From assembly GCF_020520425.1 (NCBI RefSeq), contig NC_079492.1:1736001-1800000 (forward strand): a stretch of DNA of 64,000 nt, given 5' to 3'. Below, one piece after another: positions 49,425 through 60,475 of this stretch. Numbering within the stretch: position 1 is the first letter of the stretch; the number at the start of each line of letters is the position of its first letter. A program made the position numbers and the translations under genes. The DNA is from Spinacia oleracea. Lineage: Eukaryota > Streptophyta > Magnoliopsida > Caryophyllales > Amaranthaceae. Under the pieces are notes generated by a model, which did no database searches, had not been told where the DNA came from, and saw only the letters and a list, made by a program, of their open reading frames with translations.

Positions 49425-50280
49425 CATAAACCAAACAAGACAAATAGAACATATGCTTACTTGTACCTATTAGAGGGATTTAATACTAAAATACTAGAAT
49501 AATTGATTGATCAATGGAAATTTGTTTTTATCTTATCCACCCAACTCCAAATCCCTTGTTTGTTTTCACCATGCTTAATACTTACTCTCCCTTCAATGGA
49601 GAGGTTTCTTTTATCTCGTCTGTCGTAACTATTCATCATTTTTTAATAGTTTACCCGAGACGGTCTATAGTTCACTTTGAAACATATTCTCTTTAAAGTG
49701 TAAGATAGATTATCTCCACCCTTTGATTATTTCTTTTTAGGAATGAAAAATTATCTTGAAAAATTATCGGTATACAATGGAGAACAAAATTACATCACGT
49801 TTCATCATAAACCAAACAAGACAAATAGAACATATGCTTACTTGTATCTATTAGAGGGATTTAATACTAAAATACTAGAATAATTGATTGATCAATGGAA
49901 ATTTGTTTTTATCTTATCCACCCAACTTCAAATCCCTTGTTTGTTTTCACTACTTAAGCTCCCTTCAATGGAGAGGTTTCTTTTATCTCGTCTGTCGTAA
50001 CTATTCATCATTTTTTAATAGTTTACCCGAGACGGTCTATAGTTCACTTTAAAACCTATTCTCTTTAAAGTGTAACATAGATTATCTCCACCCTTTTCTT
50101 TTTAGGAATGAAAAATTATCTTGAAAAATTATCGGTATACAATGGAGAACAAAATTACATCAAGTTTAGATAAGTCCAAATAAATTCAGATACTTGATTA
50201 TTTCTTTTTAGGAATGAAAAATTATCTTGAAAAATTATCGGTATACAATGGAGAACAAAATTACATCACGTTTCATCAAG
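49425..50280 (+). repeat. 381-bp tandem duplication with partial third copy
   Basis: CATAAACCAAACAAGACAAA begins copies at 49425 and 49806 (period 381). The copies are nearly identical apart from small indels. A third, partial copy (CTTTTTAGGAATGAAAAATT) lies at about 50193-50280. No coding frame is kept. Confidence 0.85.
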
Positions 50281-51883
50281 TCTTTTAAGTTGAGATAAGT
50301 AAATTCAAATAAATTCAAATGAGTTCAGGTACTATAAGTGGAAAAGAAACACATAAATAAGTAAGAAAGTTGTAAGAAAATTAAAAGGACCTTTGTGATG
50401 CAACTGAACCTTTTTTTGATTCTTGTGTGAGTTTTCAAAATCAACATGATCACAATGGATATGATTAATGTTTAACTTTATCAAAATCAACATAATGTAC
50501 TTCCTGTGTTCATAAATACTCGCAACTCGCAACGAATCTTGTTCGATTCGTCTCAATACGTATTTTCAAAATATCAAGTGACTTTTTCAAAATCAACATA
50601 ATCAACATGAATACTAATTAAATACTAATTAAGTTTTGAACTTTAATTAAATTTTGAACTTTGTAAGGTTAGATGAATCTATTTAATACTTTTTAGAATC
50701 GGAATTCTACTTTGAATTGGAAGGACACTAAGAATCGGATCGTAAATCGAATTTAGATTTTATTGTTTGTGAATATGTTTTATAGTTGTTTAATTGTGAA
50801 GCCTAAATATACAATAATTAACGATATTTATCTATTAATAACTTTATCAATAGTATTGAAATTTACAGGTTTTCGCTAGTAAAAAAGTACAGAATCGTGT
50901 AGAATCATATTTTATTTGAACCGCGATTTTAATAACCATGTGCCATAGAAAATCATATGATCAAATTTTATTTACATCATAATTGTTTGTGATCATGTAA
51001 CTCATCTTGTTCTCCTTGTATACACCACCAAATAAAATTAATTTGTTTTATGATAACATGATTGGGTACTTAAAATCTATTTCCATATCAACTTTTAAGA
51101 AAATTATTTAGATAATATGTCTAGTTCATCATAGTCTTCCCCCACAATCAAATCTACTTTCAATTGAAAACAAAGTTTCATATCTAGATTAATTTTATTT
51201 CCCATCTATCAACAAAACAAGAGATGATTTCTCAAAATCAAAAGCAATACTATATAAAATAGTCATATTTACACATACAAAAATCAATATTAATATATAG
51301 ATCTCTTTCAAAATTAAAGAAATTAAACTAATCTAGATCTTGGATGAAATAAGGAGAAAAAACTTACAATCATAAGAAAAATCCACCCAAATCAATTGCT
51401 TTTTCATTCTCTCTCTAATCTCCATAGATCTAGCCACCTTCAATCTCTCTCTTCAAACCTTTGAAAAAAAACTATGTCAAGCTATTTATACTCCCCAAAA
51501 AAAACTAATTTTAGGGTTTTAAGTGAAAAGACAAAAACGCCCTTGTGATCATGTGATTTATTCCTTAAATAAGGAAAGCATTTGGCGCACCCACAAATGC
51601 TTTTTAGACTTTTTGTATGGCTCAAATACTAAGCGATAAGCATCCAATGCTCAAAGTAGAGTTTAATAATGCGAAGCAACCCCATATCTCACATTTTGAA
51701 GGAATCTCACCGACTTCAAGGTATTACAATTGCGGAGATATTGATAGAGGTGACGTGTAATTGGTAGCCATCTACTCCTCGAGATTGAATTATTCACGTA
51801 TGAATAAGACCACGTGACTACATTATTTTTCGGTAAAATTGTCAAAAAAAATATCTTATTTTGCATCAACCTGTGAACTACTC
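50281..51883. other. Intergenic, no gene seen
   Basis: AT-rich. A fragment resembling a Stowaway end (GTACTTCCTGTGTTCATAAATACTC) lies near 50497. I see no conserved protein on either strand. Confidence 0.4.
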
Positions 51884-52130
51884 CCTCCGTATTTATTTAA
51901 GGGATACACTTGTTTTTTTCGGCTGTATTTATTTAAGAGATTCACTTGCTATTTTTAGTAACTTATCAACCCACCATCTAATTAAATAATACATCTAATT
52001 TACCCTATGACCCACTATCCTATTAAATAAATAATTTCATAAACCCAGCTCACCTCCCACCCACCAAAATGACATGGTCCCTACTTGTTTAATTATTAAA
52101 CTGAAATAAAGTGAATAAAGATTTAGAAGT
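51884..52130 (+). mobile_element. Truncated Stowaway-like MITE
   Basis: Begins CTCCCTCCGTATTTATTTAA after TA and repeats the end internally (CGGCTGTATTTATTTAAGAG). It is related to the copy at 42192-42512. The expected inverted right end is absent before the leucyl-tRNA synthetase relic starts. Confidence 0.6.
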
Positions 52131-52184
52131 AGGTGTACATGAAGTTGTTCATATATTGGTAAAAAAAATGACTTGGTAAATCTA

Positions 52185-53092
52185 GCACTAGATGCATCCG
52201 GGAGCAATATAAAGGTTATCAAAACTTTCCGAACCCCAGATGATTTTGATACTTCTAAACCTAAGTTCTACGTTGTTGACATGTTTCCTTACCCCAGGTT
52301 TTTCCCTTTAATTTCTCTTTTTGCGAGTGAATTTTTCAGAAATTTATGTAATTTTTCGTTTTTTTGGGAGTACTGTATAAACGCTTTGGTAACTGCAATG
52401 ATCATGCATAATGTACACTGTTCTAATAGATTGTTTGGAGGTTGTAATTGGAAATTTAAACTGTTAATTGAAGAATTTTGATTGTTTTACTATTTTGTTT
52501 CACATTTGCTGCCTGTTTGTTATTTGAAATGGGGGTTAGACGACCTTTTGATAATTCCAATTCACTTTTGGGATAATGTGGAAACAAATTAGGAAGATTG
52601 ATGCTGATGATATTTCTGGTGCAGCAGTTGTCAATTTTAGCTGTTAATCAAGTTCTTTTGGGTAGTGATTGAATGTTTTTTTTGACTAAGTGTTTTCAAG
52701 TATTAATTTACATTGTGGTACCGTCCTTCGAGTTCGACTGGCTGTATCACCTGTATGGATCTTTGCTTTGCCCAGAGTAATAGTGCATTGTTATTGTCAA
52801 GTGTCAACCAACAAATGATAGGATGGATATTTTGAATGAGTGTTAATAAGGAATGGGAAAAGTTAGTCAAGTGGTCAGGTTATAGCCGAAGGAATACTGT
52901 TTACTCTCTACGTGTAGCTTCCACTGTTTCCTGATTTGATGAGTGCTTATATGACAATGGTTAGTAGACTTGTACATTCTTATGAGATTGAGCAATGTCG
53001 ATTGGGTTTCATGTAGGTCAATGAGGAAATTGAAGCAACACGGTTTAACACTGGTATATCAGCAATGACGGAGTTATTAATGCAGCATATAA
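52185..53092 (+). pseudogene. Leucyl-tRNA synthetase relic, two exons
   Basis: At about 52224-52297 one frame reads KTFRTPDDFDTSKPKFYVVD then MFPYP and a donor-like GTTTTT. This is the start of bacterial/organellar-type LeuRS just before its HIGH motif. At 53017-53092, after an acceptor-like CATGTAG, a second exon reads VNEEIEATRFNTGISAMTEL and then AAT GCA GCA TAT AAG one base out of frame. This segment belongs to the tRNA-binding part some 600 residues later in the protein. The intervening exons are missing and only intron-like DNA (about 720 bp) remains. Retained splice borders mean it derives from genomic DNA, not a processed mRNA. Confidence 0.75.
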
Positions 53093-53566
53093 GGTTTGAC
53101 ACTTTGACCTTCTCACTCTCCTTGCTCTTCCCTTCTCTGAAGCATGTTTCTGCATCTTTTTGGACCTTTGGAACATCTTTGAGTTTTACCGTTGAGCTTA
53201 TTGTTTTGAACCCAAATTTGTCTTACCTAACCCTAAAAAGGTGGTTATGTCGTGAAGTTCCATCCAATGTCAAAAAGTATAACCTGAAGCTTTTTTATAT
53301 TAATTGAGTTTAAATTTTTGTGACTTATATTGCCTCTTCTTGACATTGTTGTTTCTTAGTGGGATCAACATCCAAGGTCAATCTTTGACTAGGTAGACAC
53401 CAAACTCTTGATTTTGTTGCTTATGGGTAAAATTATCTATTCAATGAAGTTTTTTTTTTTCAAATATAAGTTTGCATGGGGAGGATATAATGCTCTATTC
53501 GATTTGTCAAGCTTTCTTGAAATGCAAATGCTTTTTTCGAGGTTTTTGGCTCGTGCCTGAATTGCT

Positions 53567-54085
53567 GAAGTATTTTTTTTTTTGACGGGAATGATTTATG
53601 TGCTCATTCAACTAAAGCTTTGTCCTCAATGACAAAAGGGGCTACATCGGGGGTAGTCCTCCATCCATACCAGTACCTCTTCAAAGTTAAGAGAGGCCTT
53701 GGCCATGATATGTGCAACTCGATTACAAGCACGATTAGCAAAATTAAAAATGCAAGTATCAAATTGTTTTAGAAAACTAAGAATATCATTCACTAAAATC
53801 TCCACAAGATGAAGGCACTCTGATTCCGTTTCCACCTTCCTGTAGCCTGCTTCATATGCATACTTCAGCCCAAACAGAACTGCTGTAGCCTCTGCTTGCA
53901 GGGCTGTCTAGCTCGCCCTCATTCTTTCACCTGCAGTCATCAAAACATCACCAGTATCATCTCTAACTACAATACCCAGCCCTGCCATGTCTTCCCTTAC
54001 CGCAGCATCGGTGTTTTGCTTTTTTCTAATGTGTTGTGTGTTTGCTCATTATCCATCTCACGCAGCCTAGCTGCCTCAATTGCTT
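53567..54085 (-). mobile_element. L1 LINE 3' fragment (RNase H domain)
   Basis: The minus strand reads TALQAEATAVLFGLKYAYEA then ESECLHLVEIL and FANRACNRVAHIMAKASL, the RNase H motifs found at the C-terminus of plant L1 ORF2, with frame breaks near 53910. A T-run at 53571-53582 on the + strand is its poly(A) tail. The 5' part is gone. Confidence 0.78.
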
Positions 54086-54406
54086 AAGTTATTGTGCTTA
54101 AGAGTAAAGGAGACGAAAGCAATGATGTTTTGTCTAATACAAGTTGCTCAGGAAGGATGTAATGGGGTGATATTTATCAAATTTTGGTGAGTTATTTTGA
54201 TTATGAACAATCTGGACCATTATACATTGACATGGTACAACCAAGGTTATTTTTTTTATTCATGCCGTAACACATGTGTCTACAAATAGCCTTGGAGGTG
54301 CAGCCGGTTGTACGACAAGTGAAAGTTTTCATTACACGAACAAAGCTTCAAACACCATTCGGGATGGGGAGTCGATGAAGAAGAAAAAGAAAGGAACGTG
54401 GACTTG

Positions 54407-54974
54407 TGATAAACTCACCGGGCCATACACAAGCCCACACATGAGAAGAGACTGACCACATATAAGCTTGACGGAGTTTCATCCTAAAACCAATTGGTGA
54501 TAAGTGGAGTAGCCCATCAATCTTATATGTTAGTCAATCTCTCTTTGTTTCTTCCATGTGGGACAATTAGTCCTAACTCACATGTGGGTTAATCTTCTCA
54601 ACACTCCCCTTCACCTGTGAGCCCATCTATTTCTCTTGCAATTTGGATAGGTCATCACTTCCTCGTTGGGTCTTCTTTGGTCTTCCAACATGAGGTTAAG
54701 TTCCCCTACTTGGGGAAATCAATTCTGTTGGGCTTCTTGCTTCAAACAGATCTCCAAATCCTTTCCATCTTGCATTCTTCAATTCATTAGGCCCTCTCTT
54801 CTCGGGTGTTGATAATGGGCCAGGAACGTCGGCTCTGATACCATGATAAACTCACCGGGCTACACAAGCCCACACATTAGAAGAGACTGACCACATATAA
54901 GCCTGACGGGGTTCCATCTTAAAACCAATTGGTGATAAGTGGAGTAGCCCATCAATCTTATATAGTCAATCTCT
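54407..54974 (-). mobile_element. TRIM-like mini LTR retrotransposon, 5' LTR truncated
   Basis: In minus orientation a complete 197-bp LTR (54603-54407, TGTTGAGAAG...TTTATCA) is preceded by a purine tract (GGTGAAGGGGAG). A 240-bp internal region follows upstream, starting with TGGTATCAGAGC at 54843-54832, a perfect initiator tRNA-Met primer site. Before it lies a 131-base piece of the second LTR (54974-54844). There is no coding sequence. LTRs under 250 bp, PBS and PPT without genes are the definition of a TRIM. Its 5' LTR is cut and fused to copia pol sequence. Confidence 0.75.
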
Positions 54975-56405
54975 TCCCCAACGCTTTGATGAAAATATCC
55001 TCTTGATACATACGAAGGATAGATGATCCCCTCCTCGTTTGCATCACGAATAAAATGACAATGTGACTCAATATGCTTTGTTCGCTCATGAAATACTGGA
55101 TTCTGCGCAATATGCAACGCAGACTGACTATCACAGAACATGTCATACCTTGCTTGTGCGATACTCCCAAATCCTGTAGTAGTTGATTCAACCACTTTAA
55201 TTCACACATTAATTCGGCCATCGAACGATATTCCGCCTGTGCAGACGAACGAGAGACAATATGCTGTTTCTTGGTCTTCCAAGACACCGGAGACAGACAA
55301 GTAACACAAAAAAACCAGTCAAGGAACGATGAGTCAACGGACAACTCGCCCAATTCGAGTCACACTATCCCTCCAACTGTAAAGCACTGCAGAGACTCAG
55401 AGCTAAGTAGAATACCTTGACTGGGGCACTTTCTCAAGTACCTTAACACTCACAGAGCCGCCTCCCAATGTTCCTCTTCCGGTGACTGCATGAACTATGA
55501 AAGTATATGGACCGAGTATGCCAAATCCAGTCTTGTAACTGCCAAATAAATCAGACGCCCAATCAAACGCCTATATTTCTCACCATCTGCCAAGTCTGCC
55601 CCTTCTGCAATGCTAGTTTATGATCCTGCTCCATAGGAAAATCCGCAGGCTTTGCACCCAATAACCCAGTCTCTGGAATTATATCCAGAGCATATTTTCT
55701 CAGACATAAAAACCATGACTACTACGAGCCATCTACAACCCTAAGAAGTATTTTAAGATCTTTCATTTCAAAACATTCACTCAAATATGCTTTAAAACTC
55801 TCCGGTGCAAATGTACTAATTCCTACGATAATCATGTCACCCACATAAATAAGCACACTTAATTGCAACGTACCCTTGGAAAGTGTGATCAAGGAGTAAT
55901 CAGAACACGACTATTGAAAGTCGTAGTGTTTAAGTGTCGTGGACAATTTCTCAAACCAACACCGGGGAGCTTGTTTCAAGCCATACAACGACTTTGTCAT
56001 TCTGTTTGTCCGAGTTATTCCTCTGAAAGCCAGGTGATGATTGCCAGACAAACTAAGCGCACCTTTAAGCGTAACAAATTCCCATCTTCGTCCCGCTTCT
56101 CAGTGTGTACACCCATTTACTTCCGAGTGCTTTTTCCCCTTCCGGAAAATTTTCCAATGTCCAAGTACCCTAATCTTCTAGCGCAGAAATCTCAGCTGCC
56201 ATAACTTCACCCCACCCCTCTTGTTGCATTGCCTATTTAAATGTTTTAGGTGCCTTTTCTTCCTGTAATGCTACAATAAAATTTCTGTGTTTTGACAAAA
56301 AACGTTCATAATTAACTAAATAAGTGATGGGATAAGGAGTACCGGAAGACGATGACATTGGTGGACTTTCATAAGTATTATACTTATTCCGGATTGTATG
56401 CGTTG
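54975..56405 (-). pseudogene. Decayed Ty1/copia pol (RT and RNase H)
   Basis: Minus-strand remains with many stops, in order from high to low coordinates: the linker SGTPYPITYLVNYERFLSKH, EEGWGEVMAAEISALE, TKSLYGLKQAPRCWFEKL, a decayed catalytic YVGD in place of YVDD, then SWKTKKQHIVSRSSAQAEYR and [20 protein letters not shown] of RNase H. It stops at IKALG and joins directly to the interior of an LTR. Integrase and gag are absent. Confidence 0.82.
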
Positions 56406-56418
56406 TATAAGCACGTAA
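56406..56418 (+). repeat. Target-site duplication of the L1 element, left copy
   Basis: TATAAGCACGTAA here is identical to 59458-59470 and brackets the L1 at 56419-59457. The oligo-T run (L1 poly(A) on the other strand) starts directly after it. Confidence 0.9.
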
Positions 56419-59400
56419 GTTTTTTTTTTTTTTTTTTGACAGTTGATACAAACAGAGAAGAGAAATTACAGCACATTTCTTTTAGCCATACAGGCCAGAT
56501 CATGAGCTCTAGCTACCCTATTCCTATCACATTTGGCTACCACAACATAATTCATACAACTAGCTGTCTAGCTGTCTTAAGTATGTCACTACATATAGAA
56601 GGTACTTCAAAAGGGCAATTAGGATATTGGCGTATTGCTGTAACCAGATTAACACAATCAGTAAGTATAGTCTCATCCATAAAACCTCTTCGTTTTGCTT
56701 CTGTAATTCCTTGCAGTAGTGCCAACTGCCAAGGCTTCAGTAGCTAGAGTATTACAGCTGAAGACCCGAGCAGCTCCTTCCCCAACAATTCTTCCATCAG
56801 CAGCTACACTCCAGCCGATTGCCTCATCAATACGTGCTTTCTTCTTATTCCTCTTCCATGCACCATCCACTGTGACTGTCACTGGGCAATTATTTCCACT
56901 ACCCTTGATGCATACAATGCTTTGTCCATGGGCTCTTGGGTTGGCCAAGTTATTGTCACATCCATTCCCTACGAACCTTTTCCTGTCCTCAATGGCTTTA
57001 AATGCCACACGTTTCAGCTCAACTATATTTTGCATATATTATTTGGGTGTATGCGTGCTCCTCTAAATACCAAACTATTCCTGTAAATCCACAAAGCCCA
57101 AAGTGTTATCGAGAATTCCATTGCTCTACTGCTATCTAGACCATCCTCTTCCACAAGTAACAGAGCCAATTCAATATCCATTGCTTGCAACTAAGCGTCT
57201 CAATATCCTGTATTCTGATCCCCAAGGGACTTGCTTTCCAAACATGGCGGGCAATGCAACAGTCTCTAAACATATGTTCTTTAGTTTCTCGTTTACTATT
57301 GCAAGAAGGGCAATTCGGATCAACTTGTATTCCTCTATGTTTCATCCTTTCTCTCAGAAGGAGTGCTTTACACATTATTTTCTAGACAAATATTTTCCAC
57401 TTTGGCAATAAAGGGGAGTGCCACAGTTTTTTCCAGAACTTATTTTCTTGCGTTGTGCCTGCTCTGGTTCCATGATTTCCAACTAAGTTGGCATAAACAG
57501 CTTTAACCGTGAGCCGTGCAGACGGGCTACCAGTCCAGTGATATTGATCGTCCTTGTCTCCCTCAGCTATATGAGTGCTGAGTATTTCATAAGCTGTTTC
57601 TTTTTTAAACATATTCCAAACCATACTAGGATTCCATGCTCTATCTCCTTGTTTAAAAAGGGTCTTCACAGGGTGTTGCAAACACACAGGTACATCATTT
57701 TGCCTGTATTGTATTTTCCCTGATTGTGTCCACCTTTCTTTCTGTATTATAGTATCTCCACTATATATAATCTTACTAAACCCTCCTCTAACTTGAGCTA
57801 CTCTTGCACAAGAAGCCCTGTAGTGAATATTTCCCGTTAATCCGGCCTCCAGCGGAGTGGTATTGTATGCTGTCTTGTATACACGGGAGAGGAGTGTGTT
57901 TGGAGCGTGATATAGCCGCATAGCTTGCTTTACCAAGAGTGCCTTGTTGTATGCCTCAATGTTACGTAATCCTATTCCACCCATGCCCTTAGGTAATTCC
58001 AACTGAGAGCGTTTAATCCAACACATTCCTCTGGTGGTGCTATTTGTTTTCCACCAATACCACATTAGCATAGGAGTTATCTTTTCCGTAATTACCTTCG
58101 GGAGTAAGAAAATTGATAAAATATTGGAGCACAATGCAGCTAGGATCCCATTGACTAAGAGTAGTCGTCCTACAGGTGATAGAGTTAAATGCTGCCAGGA
58201 GGTGATTTTCCTTTGCAATTTTTCTACCAACTGTGAGTAAACTTGTGAGGAACGACCATCAACTTCTACATTACAGCCCAAATATTTCCCCAATGTGTCC
58301 GTACATGGAGTTCCAATAATTTCTTTCAACTCTTGCTTAACTCGGTGTGGCGTGTTAGGGCTAAACATAATACTTAATTTTTCAAAATTGATTGCTTCAC
58401 CCGATACTTCACTGAATAAATCTATTGTACTTCTGACATACCTGCATGCCCTTGAATCAGCTTTAAAACAGAAGAGAGAATCGTCCGCAAAAAACAAGTG
58501 GGATGTAGGTGGTGAAGTTCTTGTGATCTTAACTCCTTTAATTTTTCCTTGTTCTTCTAGCCTAAGCATCATCTTAGAAAGGACTTCCATTACCAAGATA
58601 AAGAGATACGGTGATAACGGGTCCCCTTGCCGCAGTCCACATCATGGCTTGAACACTCCAGTTGGCTCGCCATTAACTAGTATGGAGTATGAGATTGTGG
58701 TAATACATTGCTGCACCCAGTGTCTCCATTTAGGTGGAAATCCCATGCTACCAAGTAGCCAATCAATAAACTGCCAGCTTATCCTGTCGTATGCCTTGTT
58801 CATATCTACTTTAAGCACTGCTATTCTCTGCAATCCTTTCTTTCTCCTTTTCAGAAACGTCAAGAGTTCATGAGCAAGCAGACAGTTATCACCCATACTA
58901 CGTTTAGGAACAAACGCATTCTGAAACGGCCCAACCAGATCTTGCAGGATGGCTTACTTAGAAATGATTTTGTAAATCACATTACATAGACTGATTGGTC
59001 TAAACTGTGATTGAGTATCAGGACACTCCACCTTTGGAATCAATGCAATAAGAGTGTGATTCCACTCTCGCAAGATGTATCCAGAATTAAAAAGTGAAGA
59101 ACAGCATCTGTGATGTCTTTTCCCACTACATCCCATGCCTTATGATAAAACACCGCTGGAATTCCATCAGGACCAGGAGCTTTTAGTCCACCTAGTTGGA
59201 AGACCGCTTTGTGGACATCTGCAGGTGTGAAGTCTTGTTGCAGAATCTGTCTGTGTTCTTGTGAAAGTTTCGCCGTAAGATCATGCAGCTGACTTAGGTT
59301 TTCCCACCAGCTAACGGGATCTTCATCACACTTGAAAATCTGCTTAAAATGGGTGACAATGATATTTTTTATTTCATCAGTGTCTGTTGTCCATTTACCT

Positions 59401-59457
59401 CCCTGTGTCTGTAGAAGCTTAATCTCATTCCTCGACTTCCTCGCCTTTGCACATCGA
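56419..59457 (-). mobile_element. 5'-truncated L1 LINE with 13-bp target duplication
   Basis: Minus-strand ORF2 remains run from about 59457 down to the poly(A), seen as 20-odd T at 56420-56440. Domains in order: RT start with [20 protein letters not shown] (about 59180); AVLKVDMNKAYDRISWQFID (about 58790); SHLFFADDSLFC with catalytic FADD (about 58490); thumb and connection GRLLLVNGILAAL to PLLPKWKIFV (57382-58200); zinc-binding CPSCNSKRETKEHMFRDC (about 57310); and RNase H with VTVDGAWKRNKKK (about 56870). Several stops and frameshifts split it. The endonuclease ORF and 5' end are missing, as usual for L1 target-primed insertion. Confidence 0.93.
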
Positions 59458-59470
59458 TATAAGCACGTAA

Positions 59471-60475
59471 TTAGGATGTAGCTCATAGAATAAAGTCTAG
59501 GTGGCTAAAATGGAGAGCGGTCACTTAAGATCTTAGTTTACAGTGTACTGCAAGACACCCACCGGTCATCCGTACATATGCAAGAAGACAACCAGGACAA
59601 CAGGGACCTGTGAGTACAGCAGCAGCAGCCCCTTTATCAGAAGCAAGGAACCACCTCAACTAGTGGAGGCAATGGTTTTATGCGTTAAGACTTTTTGTCT
59701 GGTATAAGTTACCATTTTGTCTGTAGTACTATTCTTAATTAGTTTTGTCTTATGTTGTGTTGTGTGGGATTAAAAGGGAAGGGAAGGGAAAACAAATGGC
59801 ATCTCAAGTATTGTAATAGTTTTGGGAGAGACAGAACCTCTCGAATCGAATGTCCTTGGTGTAACCTAAGCTTTATGCTCTATCAATATACAAACAACCA
59901 TCCTTTCCATAATTATGTGAGTTCACTGTGTGTGAGTTGTGAGCAAGAATTGAGTTCTTTGCATGTACCTTTAAGGTTAAAAGGAATTTCTATAGGATGC
60001 CAATTCAACCGACATTATTATATGGATTAGAATGTTTGGTATTTAGGAAGGAGCATATTAAAAATATTGTAGCAGAGATATGTATGTTGGGATGGATTTG
60101 TACGGGCACCTTGAGGGATATAATTAAGAATTTAGATATTTTGGGGAAGTTGGGGATGTGGATATTAAGGATAAGATAAGAGAGAATCGGCGACGTTGGT
60201 TTAGGCATGTAAGACGCAAGAAGATGCACTCGTAAGGAAGGTGGAGATCTCAAATGCAATCGAGGAGGCCAAAGATGATTTGGATAGAGGGAGTTAAAAA
60301 GGATATGGAGAAAGTGGGGTTGCAAGATGATATACCATTAGATGGAAGCTAATGGAGGTGGAGGATATTTGTGGATGACCACACATGTGACAGACTCTCG
60401 GTTCATGCAACCGACCCATGTCTTTGGGAATTAGGCTATGATTTTGTTGTTGTTGATATGCAACAACCTTGCGGA
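59471..60475 (+). mobile_element. RTE-type LINE 3' fragment, split by a solo LTR
   Basis: The coding relic before the LTR (GCSS, NKV, VAKMESGHLRS) and after it (LRLKGISIGCQF, PTLLYGLECLVFRKEH, EICMLGWICTGTLRDIIKNL, then RRRWFRHVRRKK out of frame) matches the C-terminal region of plant RTE RT proteins. It ends with the RTE-type tail CATGCAACCGACCCATGTC and GATTTTGTTGTTGTTG. Stops and frameshifts show it is dead. A second copy begins at about 63524. Confidence 0.83.
59549..59963. repeat. Solo LTR with 5-bp target duplication
   Basis: 415 bases starting TGCAAGAC and ending CTTTGCA, flanked on both sides by TGTAC (59544-59548 and 59964-59968). Removing it with one TGTAC restores the RTE sequence as seen in the other RTE copy (CTTAAGATCGTAGTGTACCTTTAAGG at 63897-63922 region). 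TG...CA ends and a 5-bp duplication fit a solo LTR left by recombination. The parent family is not identified. Confidence 0.85.
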
